Below the pieces are notes generated by a model. The model saw nothing but the letters and a program-made list of their open reading frames with translations. It did no database searches and was not told the DNA's origin. Of a stretch of 64,000 bases of DNA, positions 52,931 through 64,000 are shown in pieces; within the stretch, counting starts at the first letter, position 1, and each line of letters begins with the position of its first letter. A program made the position numbers and the translations under genes. This stretch comes from Vesta saturnalis (Eukaryota; Arthropoda; Insecta; Coleoptera; Lampyridae), in assembly GCA_036346205.1 (NCBI GenBank), contig JARFJB010002472.1, positions 6,026,001 through 6,090,000 of the forward strand, read 5' to 3'.

Positions 52931-54955
52931 CACATATCTGTACCAATCTTATATTTAGAAACAATACAATATTAATGGGGAACAAACGTAGGTATGTTCT
53001 CTAAAATTTGCATTACTGGCCACAACAGATTTTTTCAGTGTTGCTGGTTGAATAAATTACATATTTGAATCTATGAAAACATTCTTTCATTTATTGATTT
53101 AGGCTATTCTTTAGTTAGAGTCATTCCACTTGTCACAAGATACGAGAATTAGTTACGTTGTATGGTAGGTAACAGAAATGAAATGCTTCTGATATAATGG
53201 CTAATGGTTGCAACCTTACAATGACGGCTATGCTACCAATCCATTTAGAATAAAAAAACCAATTAATGTTAAATTATTTGTTTTTAATTTTATTAATTTA
53301 TTCGTTACAAAAAACTTTGTACCTAACTTATTCGGTCGGGCTGCAAACAAAGTGCTCATGTGGGAAAATTAACTTTCCGAACTAGTTAGGTAAATAACTA
53401 TTAATGTCAATTTTTTTAGGATAACTATGCAACCTCTTTTTTATACGTTTTAACGAAAACAGGCAACATTAAAAAAACAAAAACTATAATCTATGTCAGA
53501 ATGACGTTTAAAACTTCATGTCAGATAGAGATTCATAGATTCATAAATGTTAACGTAAAAAAAAATTTCAAAGTCGCCCGCTTCTATGAAAATATCGATA
53601 CAGCTTTAGCATTTTCAATTATATTTATTTCATTTTTACATTTATTTCGCTTTACATTAAAAAACTTTGTAAAGAAAATTGATGTAAGATTAAATTTTCT
53701 TTAAAAAACACGTCTACACTTTTTCTTATAAAATTAATCGTTATTCAGATAATAAAAAGTAACACTTAATTTCTACATTATGAATTTTTGCTGATAAATT
53801 ACGCGTCGTATCAAAAAATGCATAAAACATAATTAATCGATATGTTTAATTTCTATATCTAGGTATTTTTATGTCTTTGAAATATGCAACTGTTTTAGAA
53901 ATATTTGATAAAAACCAAAAACTGCCCCTAATAACCCCCTAACCGCTCTAACCCAAATGAAAATAAGCTCAAATGCAAAATTTTAAATACGTAGGTATTT
54001 TCGTTCTGGAGTAACCGTGGATACTAGCATTCATCCATATACACACACAGGCATACAGACATGATGACCGATCTTAACGAAACTTGGCCAAAAGTTGTAA
54101 AATGAGCTAATAAGTCAATTTAGTGATAGTGGAAATAAAGTCGATTGCTTAACCTTCTGTACCTACACACGTAGGTTGGAAAGTAAAAATGGCTCGGCTG
54201 TAAGAAATTCCGAGGTAATTGCTACTGTAAATAGCTAATTCGAGCACTTGGATTCATCGACCTATAATAGCTATTAATTTGGAATATCGTTGGAATATGT
54301 GTAATGAAGTAACAGTAGACTGTTATGAAAAATAAAATGTTGTGTACAGCAAAAACTTTCGTTGTTTTGTTAGGCCTCGTAAAGGTTTGTTTTACTTATC
54401 CATGAAGGATATTGTCATATTTAATATTTAAATACGGATTTTCCAATTTGTTTAGCGCAAAGTGTTTTTGGATTAAATCACGTTTTTGACATTGAAGTAT
54501 AGTGCTTATTTAAATCGTGTTTTTTTTTTAAATGAACCGAGACAGGTAAGTTATACACATTCGTATGAAATAATTCACGATTCAATCTTGGACTTGAATT
54601 CGCGCGTTTCATTATCCCCTGTGTAGGACAAGTGAGGCCATCGCGTACACGATTAAGACTGTACCAGTGTACCTTGTTTTATCACATCGAAAACTAATGG
54701 TTAGGGGTTAATAGTAACCCCACCCCCATCATCCGCAAGTTAGGATACGAATATTAATATTAACAGATAGGCCGAGGTGAGTTTTAAGCCTGTTATACAT
54801 GGAGAGTGTGTTACTAACTGAAACCTATAGGACCAGTAAATACCTTATAAAAGGTCGAGAAGAAAACAAAATATAAATAACTGGGTACGTGTACTATTGG
54901 GTTTTTAATCTTCAAGTATTATAACTATGTATTTACGCATGTTTTTTGATATACG
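52931..54955. other. AT-rich intergenic stretch, no gene seen
   Basis: About 2 kb with no supportable coding region or RNA gene. CACACACAGGCATACAGACA near 54043 is a common low-complexity motif. Confidence 0.5.
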
Positions 54956-54989
54956 AGGGATGTACAGTATTTAATGTTCCCAGCATATA

Positions 54990-56054
54990 ATATAAAATTA
55001 TTCAACATAACCCCCTTGAACGTGAATTCACTTGTTCCACCTATGTTCAAACATAGCAACACCTTTCTTGAAAACTCGGAGTCTTGATCACAGAAGAAGT
55101 CCTGCACTGCTGCCATAACAGCGTCATCGATCTCAAATTTTGTTCCCCGAACACTCTCTTTAAGCTTTTGGAAATAAATAAAAATCACTGGGAGCTAAGT
55201 CAGGGGAGTAGGGTAGATGCTCCATAACTTCAAACGCAGCGTTCATGAATTACATTTATAGAAATAAGGCTCTTATGAACTGGGGCGTTGCTTTGATGAA
55301 AGAGAATTCCGCGTGACAGTTTTCATCGTCTTTTTTCTTTAATGTAATAACGAATTTTTGTAACAAATTCTGCATAATATTAACCAGTGATTGTGTGTCC
55401 ACGTTCCAATAAATCTACTAGTAAAATTCTTCGGCATCCCAAAAAACTGTAGCCATTATCTTGCCCGTTGAAGTCTGTACACGAAATTTGCGAGGAGTGG
55501 GAGATCCTGGATGACGCCACTCCAAACTTTGTTGTTTGCACTCGGTATCGAAGTGATGAACTGAAGTTTCATTCAACCGTAACATAGCGATCGAGGAAAC
55601 ATTTAGGATTGCGGTTAAACAAGGTTAAATTTGCTGTTGAAGTAGTAATACTCAGACGCTTTTGTACCGGCGTCAACCATTCAGGGTACCCATCCTGCTG
55701 AAACCTTATGAAGCCCTAGTCATTTATTATGGTTCCACTCGTACCATTTGAAAAGCCTGTTGTCTCCGCTGCAAGTCTTGTTGTCAATCGACGATCTTCT
55801 CGGATCATGTCATTCATAAGATCAATGTTTTCTTGAGTACACGCAGAATGCGGCGACCAGCACCTTTTGCATGTTCGCAGGTTGTTCGGCCACATTTGAA
55901 CGCTCGAGACCAGTTTTTACTACTTGGTAGGAAGCATCAGAATCTCCAAGCACGCTAACCACATCTGTATGAATTTCTTTAGGTGTTAAACCTTTCTTTG
56001 TAGGTACTTGATGACAGCACGAAGCTCACTTTTTCTATTTCCCAAAATATTCAT
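54990..56054 (-). pseudogene. mariner transposase, heavily frameshifted
   Basis: A minus-strand reading from an ATG at 56054 (MNILGNRKSELRAVIKYLQ) through a second HTH region (NDMIREDRRLTTRLAAETTG), LFNRNPKCFLDRYVTVE and TITG..YYAEF, to the C-terminal DFYLF-like block IFIYFQKLKESVRGTKFEID and a HRWNKC end near 55000. This is the length and domain order of a mariner (DD34D) transposase. The catalytic segments fall in several frames. Terminal repeats were not paired. Confidence 0.7.
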
Positions 56055-56832
56055 CTAATCATTACTTTCAACTTGTACAGCTTTGACACTATTAAAGCTC
56101 GACTAACAAAATTTGGCAGTTTGTTTGCCAATAAAATAACAAAACAAATGCGGTTACTAGGGTAACATATTTCAAAGCTATCTATGATAGAAATAACAAA
56201 TATTGTACATCCATCGTAGGTACCAAATGAATACATTACTCAAATGTCTCTATTAATACTATACACCGTATAGTTTTATGTGTGATTAGAGGAAATACCT
56301 AATATTTGTGTTTGTGATATCTAAGGTTAGACTTGAACAATTATTTTTCTCAATTTATCAGTAGTAACAATCATTTTTTCTTTTAACTGGTTTCTTTATT
56401 CATTTAGTCCGTTTTAAACTATCGCCTAATATGTAAGGAACTTCGAAAACCCTTTTGTTACTGAAGGAAACAACTGACTTTACTTTAGGTATCTAATATC
56501 TAAATAATAATTGATAGAGTGTTGATAAAATCGTGCAGATGAGCTTGTTGTATAAGTTGCGCCCAAAGTTTACTGTGTAATGTAACCAATGTTATAACTA
56601 TCTAAAGTGGTTCTCAAACCGTGTGCCGCGGCACCTTATGGTGTCGCAAGTACACTACAAGTGTGCCGCGAAATTTTTAAGTAATTAAATTAAAATTACT
56701 TAAAATAATTGAATTAAAGTATTAAATTAAATAACTCTTTTATAACTCCCCACTCTCAATATGTCTTTTCTACTAATCTTGTCTCAGTGACTCGGTAAGT
56801 GGTGACACGTAAATACTGGAAAAAACGGACTA

Positions 56833-58058
56833 CGAGGTATGTCTGGTTACTAAGGTACATTTGTGAACTACAGCCGGACTACTTTATTTATAGAAATCAA
56901 ACATACAATAAGTAAAAGCGCCAACGTTAAGTCACTTATCTTAGCGAGCACAAGCTTTTGTATACCCTCTTTGTAAAAGGTACAATCCAAATTTCTAGAA
57001 AACTGCCTTACTTTATATTGAAGTTCGTCGTCGTTTTCAAATCTTGGCCCAAACAAATAAAAATCAGGAGCCAGGTCTGGACTATGGGGTGGATGGACAA
57101 TAACTTCCCAATTGTGTTTCTGAAGCCAGGTCTTAGTCTGAGCTGAGGTGTGCTGTCTTGCATCATCATGCAACAACCTGATTTCTTTTGTCAACCTTCC
57201 TCTTCGTTTCTGTCAAATGGCTTGGTACAGTTTTTGGGGAATTTGACAATAAATAACGTTGTTGATTGTCGTTTTCGGTGGTAAAAACTCTATGAACAAA
57301 ATGTTTTCCATATCCCGGAACACAGTTGCCATTGTCTTTTTTGCAGACTGCTGAACGTTAAATTTTTCGGTGTTTGTGAACTCACATGCTTCCACGTCAT
57401 TGATCGAGTCTTTTTTTGATTCAGGATGATGGTGGTGTACCCAAGTTTCGTTTCCTGTAACTATAGACTCTAGAAATTCGTTTTCTTGACGATAATGCGT
57501 TAAAAGTTTCATTTCCACCGCCATTCGTTGAATTTTGTGTTGGTCGGTCAACAGTTTTGGTACCCATCTCACGACAACTTTTCGATAGTCTAATTGACAT
57601 ACGATTTCTTGAACAGAGCTTTTAGGAATGCCGGTCAGTAGAACAATTTCCCGTATTTTCAACCGACGATCTCGGATCAGTATATCGCTCTGTAATTGAT
57701 TCTCATCCGCTTTTGTTGTTGATGGTGCCCGTCGCAAATATTCGGGACCAACGTTCAGATTTTCTCGTCTACTTTTGAACTGCTGACACCAAACATAAAC
57801 TTGTTTTCGGCTCATAATGTGTATGTGTTCAGTATTTTTTATGAATTTCGGTGTGTTTCATTGTTTGCAAGCAAAAAACGAAGGACCGCTCGATTGGAAC
57901 TGACATATTGCTATTGTCACTGAGGCCGTTGTACATAACCTAAAACAATGACAATAGCAACGTACGCAGTACATATACACATCTAAAATGCGTGCAAGTT
58001 TCAACCTGGTCGGAGCGGTGTGCCGCGTAAATATACCTTAGTAACCGGACATCCCTCG
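56833..58058 (-). mobile_element. mariner element, full length with TA duplication
   Basis: A 1,226-bp element. Terminal repeats CGAGGTATGTCTGGTTACTA (left) and TAGTAACCGGACATCCCTCG (right) are imperfect inverted copies, flanked by TA at 56831-56832 and 58059-58060. It carries a transposase on the minus strand. The insertion lies in the 5' part of the hAT element. Confidence 0.9.
56868..57815 (-). pseudogene. mariner transposase with a lost catalytic Asp and a frameshift
   Basis: The frame 57213-57815 gives the HTH region (SRKQVYVWCQQFKSRRENLN, KIREIVLLTGIPKSSVQEIV), then VTGNETWVHHHHPESK, where mariners have GDETW, so the first catalytic Asp is Asn. The second frame (56868-57194) has LLHDDARQHTSAQ with the second Asp and HPPHSPDLAPDFYLFG, where the Ser before the third Asp is missing, altering the DD34D spacing. 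A frame change near 57200 separates the two. The copy is inactive. Confidence 0.88.
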
Positions 58059-58259
58059 TAGGTACTAGTCGTCTGTTCTATTCCGTGCAACAAGTACAAC
58101 TGCAGTACGAAACGTGTTTAATGAAGTAAGTGTTTTTTATTTTTGTTATATGTTCTGAGAATAACGAAACAGCATCATATACAAATATTGTTCCTCTTTA
58201 CAGCAAGAAAAAAATAATTATTTGAACTTGAATTTTATAATAAAATATTGAAGTTAATT

Positions 58260-59905
58260 ATGTCATTCAACATTAGGAATAAGTTATTCATTAAAAAAGA
58301 TCGCTTGTATCAAGACAATTGCCTAGAAATGGGATTTACCTGGTGTGGTAATAATTTAATCCCCAGACCTAAATGTATTATGTGTGGATTGGTTTTATGA
58401 AATGAAGATATGGTTCCCAGTAAACTATTGCGACACTTCTCCACAAAACATGGTCTATGAAACCTCTTGAATATTTCAAAGATCTGAAATAAATACAAGA
58501 AAAACAAATAAAATTTTTATAAAAAGATATATGATTGCTGACCGTGTGCAAGGGTCCAGTTATTTAGTCGTCGAAATAAACGCAAAAGAAATGAAGCCTC
58601 ATACTATTGGCGAAACTTTGATTCGACCGGCCTGTAAAGCAATTGTGAGAACAATGTTTGGTGCTGAAGCAGAAGAAGAAATAAAAAAGATTCCTTGTCA
58701 AATAACACTATGAGTAGACGTATTAGTGATATATCAGTTGATATTGAAAAATCAGTTACAAATAAAATAATAGAATCGAAATTATTTAGTTTGCAATTGG
58801 ATAAAGTCAACTGATATCGGTGATAAAGCACAATTACTTGTCTTCACTCGATTTGTTGAAGATGATAAAATTTTTATGCAACAAAATTCGAAAAAACTAC
58901 GATGGGATGTTTTTGATATGATGAACACATATTTTAAAACAAATGGTCTATCGTGGTAATCTTGCGTGGGTGTATGCGCAGATGGCGCCCCTTCAATTAT
59001 TGGACCTATAAAAGGGTTTGTTTCATACCCTAAAAAGGAAAACCAAAACCTTGTAACAACTCACTGCTTCATTCATCGTGAATGATTGGTACTAAAGACA
59101 ATAGGCCTTGAACTCAAAAGATTATTAGAAGAAATCATTAAAATCTCATCACAATAACCTGATTCTTCATATCGAAGTGAGATGGGTTTCGAAAGATCGC
59201 GTATTAAATCGTGTTTTTGAACTTAAAGAAGAAATATTAATATTTGTTCAAAATGAAACAAATCAGAATTTGTGTATTACAAAATGATTCTTGGTTTTCC
59301 AAACTAGCTTATTTAACAGAATTATTTAATCACTTGAACAAGTTGGACTCAAACAAGCAAAGAAGAAATGAAAACATTTTAACATCTGTAGATAAAACTG
59401 AAGCTTTTAAAGATAAAATGAAAATGTGGAAGATAAAACTAAAGCAAATAAAGAAAATATAATAACACAGATTTGCAAAAAATTATTTACAGTCATTTAA
59501 TCATTATTTCCCTGGCATATCAGTTGATTTGTACCACTGGATTCGAAATCCTTTTGTAGAGACAAAATCAGAAATAAGTGAATTCAGTTTTGCAGAAGTC
59601 GAAGAATTAATTGATATACCTAACGATCGTACGTTAAGATTGAAGCATTCAGAAATGAGTCTGAATTCATTTTAGATAACAATTATGAAGGAATGCCCCA
59701 ATATAAGGTCAAATCACTTAATATTCTACTGCAGTTTTCCACATGGTATCTCTCTGAAGTGGGATTCTCTGCACTCGTAAATCTTAAAACAAAGAAGAGA
59801 GAAAGACTAAAGTCCCTTGAAAATGAGATGAGAGTATGTTTTTCAAAAACACGACCTAATATCAAGGAAATATGCAAACACCGTCAGGCGCATACTTCAC
59901 ATTAA
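58260..59905 (+). pseudogene. ZBED5-like hAT transposase, many frame breaks
   Basis: Starts at the ATG at 58260 (MSFNIRNKLFIKKDRLYQDN). A BED zinc finger follows (CIMCGLVL, LLRHFSTKH), then NAKEMKPHTIGETLIRPACK, a STDIGDKAQLLVFTRFVEDD block in shifted frame with the first acidic region, CADGAPSIIGPIKGFVS, TTHCFIHRE, and the hAT dimerisation end YLSEVGFSALVNLKTKKRER with KEICKHRQAHTSH before the stop at 59905. The order matches ZBED5-type hAT proteins. More than five frame changes and stops are present. Confidence 0.85.
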
Positions 59906-59979
59906 GATCAAATTTTATCACCAGACACCATTTATAATAATTTGTTTTGAAGTTTTGGTGTTGTTTGGAAATAAACTTA

Positions 59980-61180
59980 CGAGGAGACGTTTTTATATTC
60001 CCGGACAATGTTAATGTAATTTTTCATTTTATTGATTTGAAATCACACATGCCATGGTAACGTGTTTGACAATTTACAAAACAATTGCAGCATTATTAGT
60101 TCTAATATCTGTCAGTTTGTGTTGTAATGTCTCAAAATGGACAAACTTGAATATCGACATGTTATAAAGTTTCTTACAAAGAAGGAAAATCTCCAAAAGT
60201 TATTCGTGAAGAAATGTTGATTGTATACGGGGATAATTGCCCTTCCAAGTCGACTATTTGTGAATGGTCAAAATTGTTTAAACATGGCCGAGAATCACTA
60301 GATGATGATCCCCGTCCAGGTCGGCCTGTTGACATGATCAATTCGGATGTTATTGAAAAAACCAAGTATTTGATATTGGAAGATGCAAGATTAAAGCGAC
60401 AATTATCGTCTTTATTAGGAGTTTCAGAAACCATAGTTTTCAGAATTTTACACGATTACCTTGGCATGACAAAGGTCAGTGCGAGATGGGTTCTACGAAT
60501 GCTTACGCCTTTTCAAATGCTTACTCGAATGGAGAAGTGTGAAGAATTTTTGGCGCTTTGTGGGGAAAAACCAGATTTAATTATCAATCGACTTATCACC
60601 GGAGATAGAACTTGGGTCCATCATTTTGATCCTGAGTTGAAACAAGTCGATGCAGCTTTAGGTTCCAGTCCTCCCAAGTTTAAAGTCTTCTACAGGAAAA
60701 ATGGCAACTGTTTTTGCATTTAATGATTGATTATCTGAAAAAGGGTGGCACACTCACAGGAGAGTATTATGCAAGCTTAATGCATTGCCTCAGAGATGTT
60801 ATTATAGTGAAAACACGCGGAAAACTAACGCGAAGAGTCCTGCTGCTCATGATATTGCACCAGCCCATAAGTCAAGACTTTCAAAAGCTGCTGTTGCTAA
60901 ATGTGGCTTTGTAGAAATTGATAATCCACCTTACTGTCCAGATTTAGCCCCCAGTGACCACTTTTGTTTCAAGATCTCAAAAGAACAGTAAGGAAGAAAA
61001 TTTAGGGACGATGATGAACTTATAGCGGCTGTTGAAAGATTTGAGAAACTGAAATATTTTATAATGGGTTAAAGATGTTATTGAAACGACATAATACTTG
61101 TATTGAAAAATTAAATTTCTGTTGTTGTTCTAATCTGCTCTTATCATGCCTAGTCCGAGAATATAAAAACGACCCCTCTT
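59980..61180 (+). mobile_element. mariner element of a second subfamily
   Basis: About 1.2 kb. Left terminal repeat CGAGGAGACGTTTTTATATT and the inverted right end AATATAAAAACGACCCCTCT; TA precedes the left end at 59978-59979, the right TA is unclear. Inserted downstream of the hAT transposase. Its terminal repeats differ from those of 56833-58058, so the two mariners arrived separately. Confidence 0.8.
60127..61070 (+). pseudogene. mariner transposase, frameshifted
   Basis: The frame 60214-60723 contains the HTH region (KSTICEWSKLFKHGRESLDD, DPRPGRPVD, LLGVSETIVFRILHDYLGM) and LITGDRTWVHHFDPELKQ with the first catalytic Asp present. The rest is in other frames: DYLKKGGTLTGEYYASLM, HDIAPAHKSRLSKAAVAKC with the second Asp, and NPPYCPDLAPSDHF with the third. 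At least two frame changes after 60690 break it, but all three catalytic Asp codons survive. Confidence 0.85.
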
Positions 61181-61322
61181 TTATTTTTTCAAAGACTTCT
61201 CATCCTTTATGTTTTTACTAACTGTCAAAAAGCAAAAAAAATAATAATAGGGGTGCCGCGAATTTTGTTTAATAATTTCAGTGTACCACCAGACAAAAAG
61301 TTTGAGAAACACTGATCTAAAG

Positions 61323-63765
61323 CATAGCAAGAAACAATGCAGAGCTGTAACCAACAAAGGTGTTATTCACATATTTACTGTAGACGTTATTCTGAGAATT
61401 CTTAATTATCTTGCGCTATTGAGTGGAAATTAATTAGTAAGTGAATAATAGAAGTAAAGAACTCAGATTAATAAAGAGTGATGTAACCTAATATCCGGAA
61501 CAAACTGTAAAGAATGTTTAAATTCTTACGACAGAAAAGTGTAATCTAATTTTATCCCCCTCAATAAGTCTTTAGTGCACCTTAGAGAGGATTCTTCAAT
61601 TAATTGATGGAAGCTTCTATTGAAAAAGCATTATTTAAAAAAACGAATAGGTAATGAAAACAAGTTTGAATTTTTTTTATAAATGTTGTGTACTGTGTAA
61701 TGCACACACTTAATAATGTAGATATTAAAAAGCAGTAAAAGTGTAAACAAAGAAAGTTTAAATCTCTACATGTACAATGCTTATTAAATAATATATGATT
61801 CTTTAAACTTCCAACTAGAGTAGGCTATAACCATAATTAAAATACTTAGCTTTTGGGTTTTAAATGTTGTATTTTTATATTTATATTTTACATAAATCTA
61901 CACGTTTCGAAAACAGTGATCGTCCTACAGTAGTGGTAATATCCTTTCAGAATTGTTTATGATTTTAGAACAAATTTATGAAATGTGAAAAAGATGCAAA
62001 ACACAAACATAAGACTGCTCTATTAATATAACAGTTTTCAATGGCGGCTCATGCGTTATGAAAGAGGGTGGGTGCAAGAAAAAGCTTACCTATTTTTTGT
62101 ACATTAAATCCAAAAAAACTCCAAAAATCGTAAATTTTTCTTTTTTGTCATGTTTCTAGTTTAAAATGTGAGTAAATAGTCAAATATTGTAAAAAAAAAA
62201 TTGGTTATCCAAAATCCATGAAATTCAATGTTTAATAAACTTTAATAACATTTAAAAAAAATTGTTACTTAGCTAACTGGCATATATTTATTATATGTCC
62301 TTAATAAAAGTATATTCAACCAAAAAAAATTCTTTTTTCGTTAATATCAGTGTAATTTCTAGAAAATACGAAAAAATAACGTATTTTTCAGAAAATCACA
62401 CCAAGATTCATTTTTAAAAAGTATTTTAAGGCTGAAATAATAAATATCAGTTTGAAAATATTATGTAACGACGGAAATACAATATTTGATAGAGAAAGAG
62501 GTAGAACATGAGCGAACACCTACTCGGTGAGTAGTGCTCACCGGGCTCATACGTTTTAATTAGAGAAGGGAGAATTTTGAAAATAGTCGTTGTGAAGCCA
62601 AGAACGTCAACCACGTATTTTTGTTCTTTGTTTTATTTTTTATATAAAAAGAATTCTTTTATAAAAATAAATAATAATTATACATTTTTATACATGTTAT
62701 TTCAATTTTTACAGATTGCACGTAGACATAGTTTTGTGCCCGAGAGTTAACAGTGATCTTATTTCAAACACCCTTTAGGTACCGTTTCTTATATTTGTTT
62801 TAATGAATAAAATTTAAAATTTAAGTAATAAGATGTATTAGTTATTTCAATGTAAAAAATTGACTTTAAAAACCCCTAAGTGAATTTTAGAAAAATTACT
62901 TTTAAAATCGTCATTTTTAATAAATTGTTTACAAAGGTCGGCCATACTGTACTAGTCATTTTCAATTTTTATTTTTTAACATCAAATTCTTGTTCATCGA
63001 CCTCAAAATCCCCTACATTATTAATTTGAGTAAAATTACTTAAAAACTCGTAGATATTTCAAATTTACCTTCAATACGGTTTTTATTGTATAAACAATTA
63101 AAAAACAATTATCATACAAATTTGAGTTGATAACTTTTTTCTGTAAGGCATTTCGGTTCAATTTCAAAAAGTTTTACGAAAATTTATTTAATCGCCATTT
63201 ATTCCGAAATAATGCATGTTTGAAGAGTAATTTGACTCCACTACACATATATTATTTTTGTTATCATAACATAACCTAAGAAGAAAGTGGAAAATCTATA
63301 CCTACAGTAACTTTTCATAATTTACTAACAAAAATGTATAACTTTTATTAGGCCAAAATATAGAGCTCTGATGAGCTTATTTATCTTACCGAATCTATAA
63401 AAATGTAAATATACAGTTCGATGTTATTAATTTTTAGTACCATAACAGTTTTTTATGAATTTTCTTTCTTAAAATTCACATTATCATTTCCTTTCAGATT
63501 ATTTGAAAACCTACAAAAATGTAAAATGTAATACAAGAATCTCGACCAAGATAAATTTAAAGCTAAAATGTTTTAAGTTTTGATATACAGTGAGCTCAGA
63601 GAGTGTTACGGTGTTAGTGTTGTCAATGTTTGCGTTAAATTAAGAATCTGGGTACAAAACAGTGCACAACATTTATTAAAATAAACATAAACTGAACGAA
63701 AGCATACATAAAATAAAACTTAAATATAATAAATGTGAACGAAAACATAAAATCATAATAGAAAG
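61323..63765. other. AT-rich intergenic stretch with a foldback-family end
   Basis: No gene recognised. At 61895-61960, CATAAATCTACACGTTTCGA followed by CAGTGATCGTCCTACAGTAG is a diverged copy of the hammerhead-like foldback arm. At about 63590, CAGTGAGCTCAGAGAGTGTT may be the end of the transposon whose transposase lies at 63770-64000. Confidence 0.5.
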
Positions 63766-63769
63766 TAAT

Positions 63770-64000
63770 TCAAAGTTTAACGTAAATGTTCAAAATGCCC
63801 TCCCTGTTCTACCTGACAGTATGCAAGACGATTACTGAAATCATTGAGTGCATTTGTAATCGTATCAGGTATGATTTGCCTACACTCTTCACGGATTCAC
63901 CGCATAATTTTTCGAATTATGCCACATTTAATAATTAATATCGCGCATACTGTTTCAAGTAACCAATAAATAGGGCAATTTTGAACTCAGGAGAAAGAGT
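63770..64000 (-). pseudogene. Tc1/mariner-superfamily transposase, C-terminus, cut by window end
   Basis: The minus strand reads a degraded GYLKQYAR segment, REECRQIIPDTITNALNDF, SNRLAYCQVEQGGHFEHLR and a stop near 63780. The GGHFEH end matches the DUF4817/DDE_3 family. The catalytic core would lie beyond 64000; a stop and a frame change are visible in the part seen. Confidence 0.7.

Larger units (their letters stand above)
56608..61314 (+). mobile_element. hAT-superfamily (ZBED5-like/Charlie-type) element with two nested mariners
   Basis: The left end TGGTTCTCAAACCGTGTGCC and the right end GTTTGAGAAACACTG are the classic TGGTTCTCAAAC-type hAT terminal repeats. An 8-bp duplication, ATCTAAAG, flanks it (56600-56607 and 61315-61322); the left end seems to lack the first three bases. 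Two mariners are nested inside: 56833-58058, upstream of the transposase, and 59980-61180, downstream of it. Without them the element would be about 2.3 kb. Confidence 0.88.

Overview
This is a repeat-dense, AT-rich stretch of a eukaryotic nuclear genome, almost certainly an arthropod and most likely an insect. The order cannot be fixed from sequence alone. No conserved single-copy host gene was recognised. Nearly all coding signal belongs to transposable elements or virus-like elements, mostly broken by frameshifts and deletions: piggyBac, three mariners, a ZBED5-like hAT, at least seven pieces of a Tc1/mariner-superfamily transposase with a DUF4817-type helix-turn-helix, a Ty3/gypsy integrase, Penelope-like GIY-YIG ends, four kinds or copies of LINE, tRNA-derived SINEs, MITEs, and a Polinton/Maverick (adintovirus-like) structural gene block.

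Layout. 1-8.5 kb: Tc1-like remnants, a piggyBac inserted exactly inside a gypsy integrase, a scrambled foldback and two Penelope-like 3' ends. 8.5-15.2 kb: two unrelated LINE remnants; the second carries a 293-bp foldback with a 13-bp target duplication. 16.3-29.9 kb: a giant palindrome with arms of 5.9 and 5.2 kb around a 2.5-kb spacer. Each arm holds a 199-bp satellite, many TCAAGGTCA-type motifs and two small genes (a KYG-motif protein and a DVQGF-motif protein). 30.1-36.1 kb: a second inverted repeat enclosing a Jockey-type LINE and a Tc1-like element. 37.5-51.9 kb: two long direct repeats flank the Polinton-like block (packaging ATPase, small structural proteins, integrase with chromodomain, penton-like, pVI-like and major capsid genes, and a second DVQGF gene). 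No DNA polymerase B or protease was seen. 52-64 kb: MITE and Tc1 pieces, a mariner, then a hAT containing two mariners.

How it fits together. The DVQGF gene occurs both in the palindrome arms and at the end of the Polinton block, which suggests both derive from one lineage of virus-like element. The direct repeats begin inside the 3' end of the DVQGF reading frame, as expected if a unit of about 11 kb was once tandemly duplicated. Nested insertions with intact target duplications allow relative ages to be read: gypsy before piggyBac, LINE before foldback, hAT before its two mariners, direct repeat before SINE array. Boundaries and similarities were read by eye; no alignment or database search was run.
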